From contig JAGPHI010000056.1 in the NCBI GenBank assembly GCA_018055565.1, positions 1 through 6,458 of the forward strand: DNA of 6,458 nucleotides, in the 5' to 3' direction. Below, piece after piece: positions 5,204-6,458 of this stretch (its first letter is position 1; the number at the start of each line of letters is the position of its first letter). The notes below the pieces were generated by a model that saw only the letters and a list, made by a program, of their open reading frames with translations, was not told the origin of the DNA and did not search any database. The position numbers and the translations under genes are program-made. This DNA is from Oscillospiraceae bacterium. Lineage in GTDB: Bacteria > Bacillota > Clostridia > Oscillospirales > Ruminococcaceae.

Positions 5204-6076
5204 TCAGCGGCATTTTTCACTAAAAATGCCGCATAAATCGGCTAAAATATCCTCCGGCAGCATGCCCTGCATAGAAAGGCGCGCGGCGCATAAATCGGCG
5301 GCAAGGCCGTGCAGATACACGCCGCACATGGCGGCATCATATGGCGCGAGGCCAATGGCGCACAGCCCTGCAATAATGCCCGCCAGCACATCGCCCGCCC
5401 CGCCGCGCGCAAGGCCGGCGTTGCCTGTGGTGTTCTGTATAAGCGCGCCGTCTGGCGCGGCAATCAGTGTGCGATGGCTTTTCAGCACCACAATGGTGTT
5501 ATGCTGCATGGCAAATGCGCTGGCGATTTCTGCGCGCGCGGCGTTCACTTGTGCCACGGTTTTACCGCTTAACTTTGCCATCTCGCCCACATGCGGTGTA
5601 ATAATCAGCGGGGCTTTGGCGCTTTGCAAAACCGAAAGCGCGTCCTTTATGCTGCAAAGCCCGCCCGCGTCTAAAATCACCGCGCCGCTTGCAACAGGCA
5701 AAAGCGCTTGCACCAGCGCTGCCGTGTCGGCGGTTTCGGGCATGCCGCAGCCGATTAACACGGCGCTTGCGCCCGCAGCCTTTTCCAATAGCGCGGGGCA
5801 GGCGCTGCTGTTCGCTATATCGGCGGGGCTTGCCGTCAGCGGCAAAAAGGTTGCCTCCAAAATGCGCGAAGCCACAGAAGCAATTACGGCTTCGCCGGAT
5901 GCCAGCGTAACAAGCCCTGCGCCCGCGCGCAGTGCGCCGAGGCACGCCAGCGCTGCTGCGCCGCGATATTCGCTGCATCCCGCAACAATCAGCGCCTTGC
6001 CGTAATCGCCTTTGTGGCTTGCCGCGCCGCGCACGGGTATCGCCGCCCATACGTCGGCCGAAGAGATATATTTCAT
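5204..6076 (-). CDS. nnrD: ADP-dependent NAD(P)H-hydrate dehydratase (YjeF C-terminal / CARKD family)
   Basis: Repairs damaged NADH and NADPH by dehydrating the hydrated cofactors (S-form) with ADP or ATP in the cytoplasm. The 290 residues match the C-terminal kinase-like domain of YjeF. Motifs: HKGDYGKALIVAG (21-33), YRGAAALACLGALRAGAGLVTL (first 37-48, then 49-58), ITPHVGEM (159-166) and NTTGNAGLARGG (215-226), then AGDVLAG with the expected catalytic Asp229, and YLHGLAADL. No epimerase domain (NnrE) is fused, whereas many bacteria encode both in one protein of about 500 residues. The family's DAD-A/G-L is DAGGL here (136-140), and the usual GGSGD is GGAGD, so two active-site-region positions differ. 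The ATG at 6074-6076 has AAGGAG (6085-6090) 8 nt upstream. Own promoter; convergent with trpXYZ; no functional link to it is apparent. Confidence 0.9.
   Translation of the reverse strand: MKYISSADVWAAIPVRGAASHKGDYGKALIVAGCSEYRGAAALACLGALRAGAGLVTLASGEAVIASVASRILEATFLPLTASPADIANSSACPALLEKAAGASAVLIGCGMPETADTAALVQALLPVASGAVILDAGGLCSIKDALSVLQSAKAPLIITPHVGEMAKLSGKTVAQVNAARAEIASAFAMQHNTIVVLKSHRTLIAAPDGALIQNTTGNAGLARGGAGDVLAGIIAGLCAIGLAPYDAAMCGVYLHGLAADLCAARLSMQGMLPEDILADLCGIFSEKCR
5207..5232 (-). repeat. 11-bp perfect inverted repeat at the 3' end of nnrD
   Basis: GCGGCATTTTT (5207-5217) and its complement (5222-5232) flank the loop CACT. On the nnrD mRNA the hairpin includes the last codons and ends just before the stop TGA. 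It is not followed by a U-run (UGAUAUGCGC), so it is not a standard terminator; it may protect the 3' end or slow the last translating ribosomes. Confidence 0.55.
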
Positions 6077-6108
6077 CTTGCAGGCTCCTTTATCGTTTCG
6101 TTGCCTTT

Positions 6109-6137
6109 AGTATACCACGAAACCGTAAAGAGGGAAA
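6109..6137 (-). promoter_or_regulatory. Promoter of nnrD (extended -10)
   Basis: On the minus strand TGGTATACT gives an extended -10 with TATACT at 6109-6114. At 17 bp upstream only a weak -35 (TTTCCC, 6132-6137) is seen, as is common for extended -10 promoters. The predicted start lies near 6102, about 25 nt before the ATG. It sits just downstream of the terminator that ends the upstream gene. Confidence 0.65.
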
Positions 6138-6159
6138 TACCGCGTGCTGATGCAAATGC

Positions 6160-6195
6160 AAAAACGCCGCAACCCTTGCAAGGCCGCGGCGTTTT
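6160..6195 (-). terminator. Rho-independent terminator of the stalk-domain gene
   Basis: A 10-bp stem AAAACGCCGC/GCGGCGTTTT (6161-6170/6186-6195) contains a small inner CCTTG/CAAGG palindrome. On the minus strand a run of five U (6164-6160) follows. On the plus strand only four U are present, so leftward termination is the likely role. It isolates nnrD from the gene at the right edge. Confidence 0.8.
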
Positions 6196-6268
6196 AAACG
6201 AAAAAGTGCGGTAAATCAATCAAAAATGGCAGATACAAAATGCGAATATAGCAAACCGTTTTGCTGTT

Positions 6269-6458
6269 TTATTTGCCGCTTACAGAAAGGGATGTGCGAT
6301 CGTCTGGTGCAGTGTCCAGTTCTGGCATCACCTTTGTGTTGTTGATATTGCCGATAAACCCGCCGATGCTGCCCATTGTAATCTCATATTCTGCGCCGCT
6401 GTCGGTTTTTACGGCTGCGGTGGTGCCATATTGGGCGTCCCAATCGATGCTTTGTGCA
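6269..6458 (-). CDS. C-terminal fragment of a probable stalk-domain (copper amine oxidase N-like) protein
   Basis: The last 62 codons of a leftward gene whose start lies beyond the window; the stop is TAA at 6269-6271. Visible residues include IDWDAQYGTTAAVKTDSGAE, then YEITMGSIGGFIGNIN and PELDTAPDDRTSLSVSGK. The order of V/I-D-W-D, a Thr-rich strand, an ITMGS strand, and a short N-x-x-x-x-x-LD-x-x-P segment resembles the repeat of the copper amine oxidase N-terminal-like (stalk) domain, PF07833. That domain is common in secreted or cell-wall proteins of Clostridia, where it has no oxidase activity. The usual NGRT-VPLR ending is replaced by DDRTSLSV and the protein stops there, so the last repeat seems diverged. 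The family assignment is tentative; that a coding sequence ends here is well supported by the terminator that follows. Confidence 0.55.
   Translation of the reverse strand, partial: AQSIDWDAQYGTTAAVKTDSGAEYEITMGSIGGFIGNINNTKVMPELDTAPDDRTSLSVSGK

Noticed and set aside
5046..6005. 319-codon rightward ORF antisense to nnrD
   Set aside because: The GC-rich reverse frame of a real gene; the leftward frame has all the NAD(P)H-hydrate dehydratase motifs and a ribosome-binding site, while this one begins within a terminator and resembles no family.

Overview
The window looks like chromosomal DNA from an anaerobic, low-to-mid GC Firmicute, probably a Clostridia/Oscillospirales-type gut bacterium. The evidence is strong Gram-positive Shine-Dalgarno sites (AGGAGG-like), sigma-A type promoters, lipoprotein signal peptides, a T-box leader, and protein families typical of that group (PrsA-like foldase, EAL/HDOD regulator, TrpXYZ-type ABC transporter). 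There are no mobile elements, CRISPR arrays, tRNAs or rRNAs.

Layout, left to right. Bases 1-106 (-) hold the first 35 codons of an EAL/HDOD signalling protein that starts at TTG; its promoter is at 131-160. Bases 161-508 are a gene-free spacer with several perfect inverted repeats. A rho-independent terminator at 509-546 closes the next leftward gene, a PrsA-like parvulin lipoprotein (591-1652, -). Its structured 5' leader (1653-1784) and promoter (1791-1819) sit back-to-back with a strong rightward promoter (1843-1871).

The rightward promoter drives the centrepiece. A complete T-box leader (about 1878-2152) carries specifier UGG (Trp), a textbook antiterminator and a terminator. It is followed by a 29-codon open reading frame with two Trp codons (2178-2267). 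The stop codon of this small ORF abuts the start of a three-gene ABC transporter operon: substrate-binding lipoprotein (trpX-like), permease (trpY-like) and ATPase (trpZ-like), 2268-5029. A strong hairpin terminator follows at 5036-5082. None of the 894 residues of the three transporter proteins is tryptophan, although the short upstream ORF has two. Together this suggests Trp import induced by uncharged tRNA-Trp at transcription. A second, translational Trp sensor through the small ORF is possible, and the proteins can be made when Trp is missing.

The right part is leftward. A stand-alone ADP-dependent NAD(P)H-hydrate dehydratase (nnrD-like, 5204-6076) has its own extended -10 promoter. A terminator at 6160-6195 separates it from the C-terminal end of a probable stalk-domain (copper amine oxidase N-like) protein that runs off the window (6269-6458).

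All calls are from reading the sequence; no database search was run.
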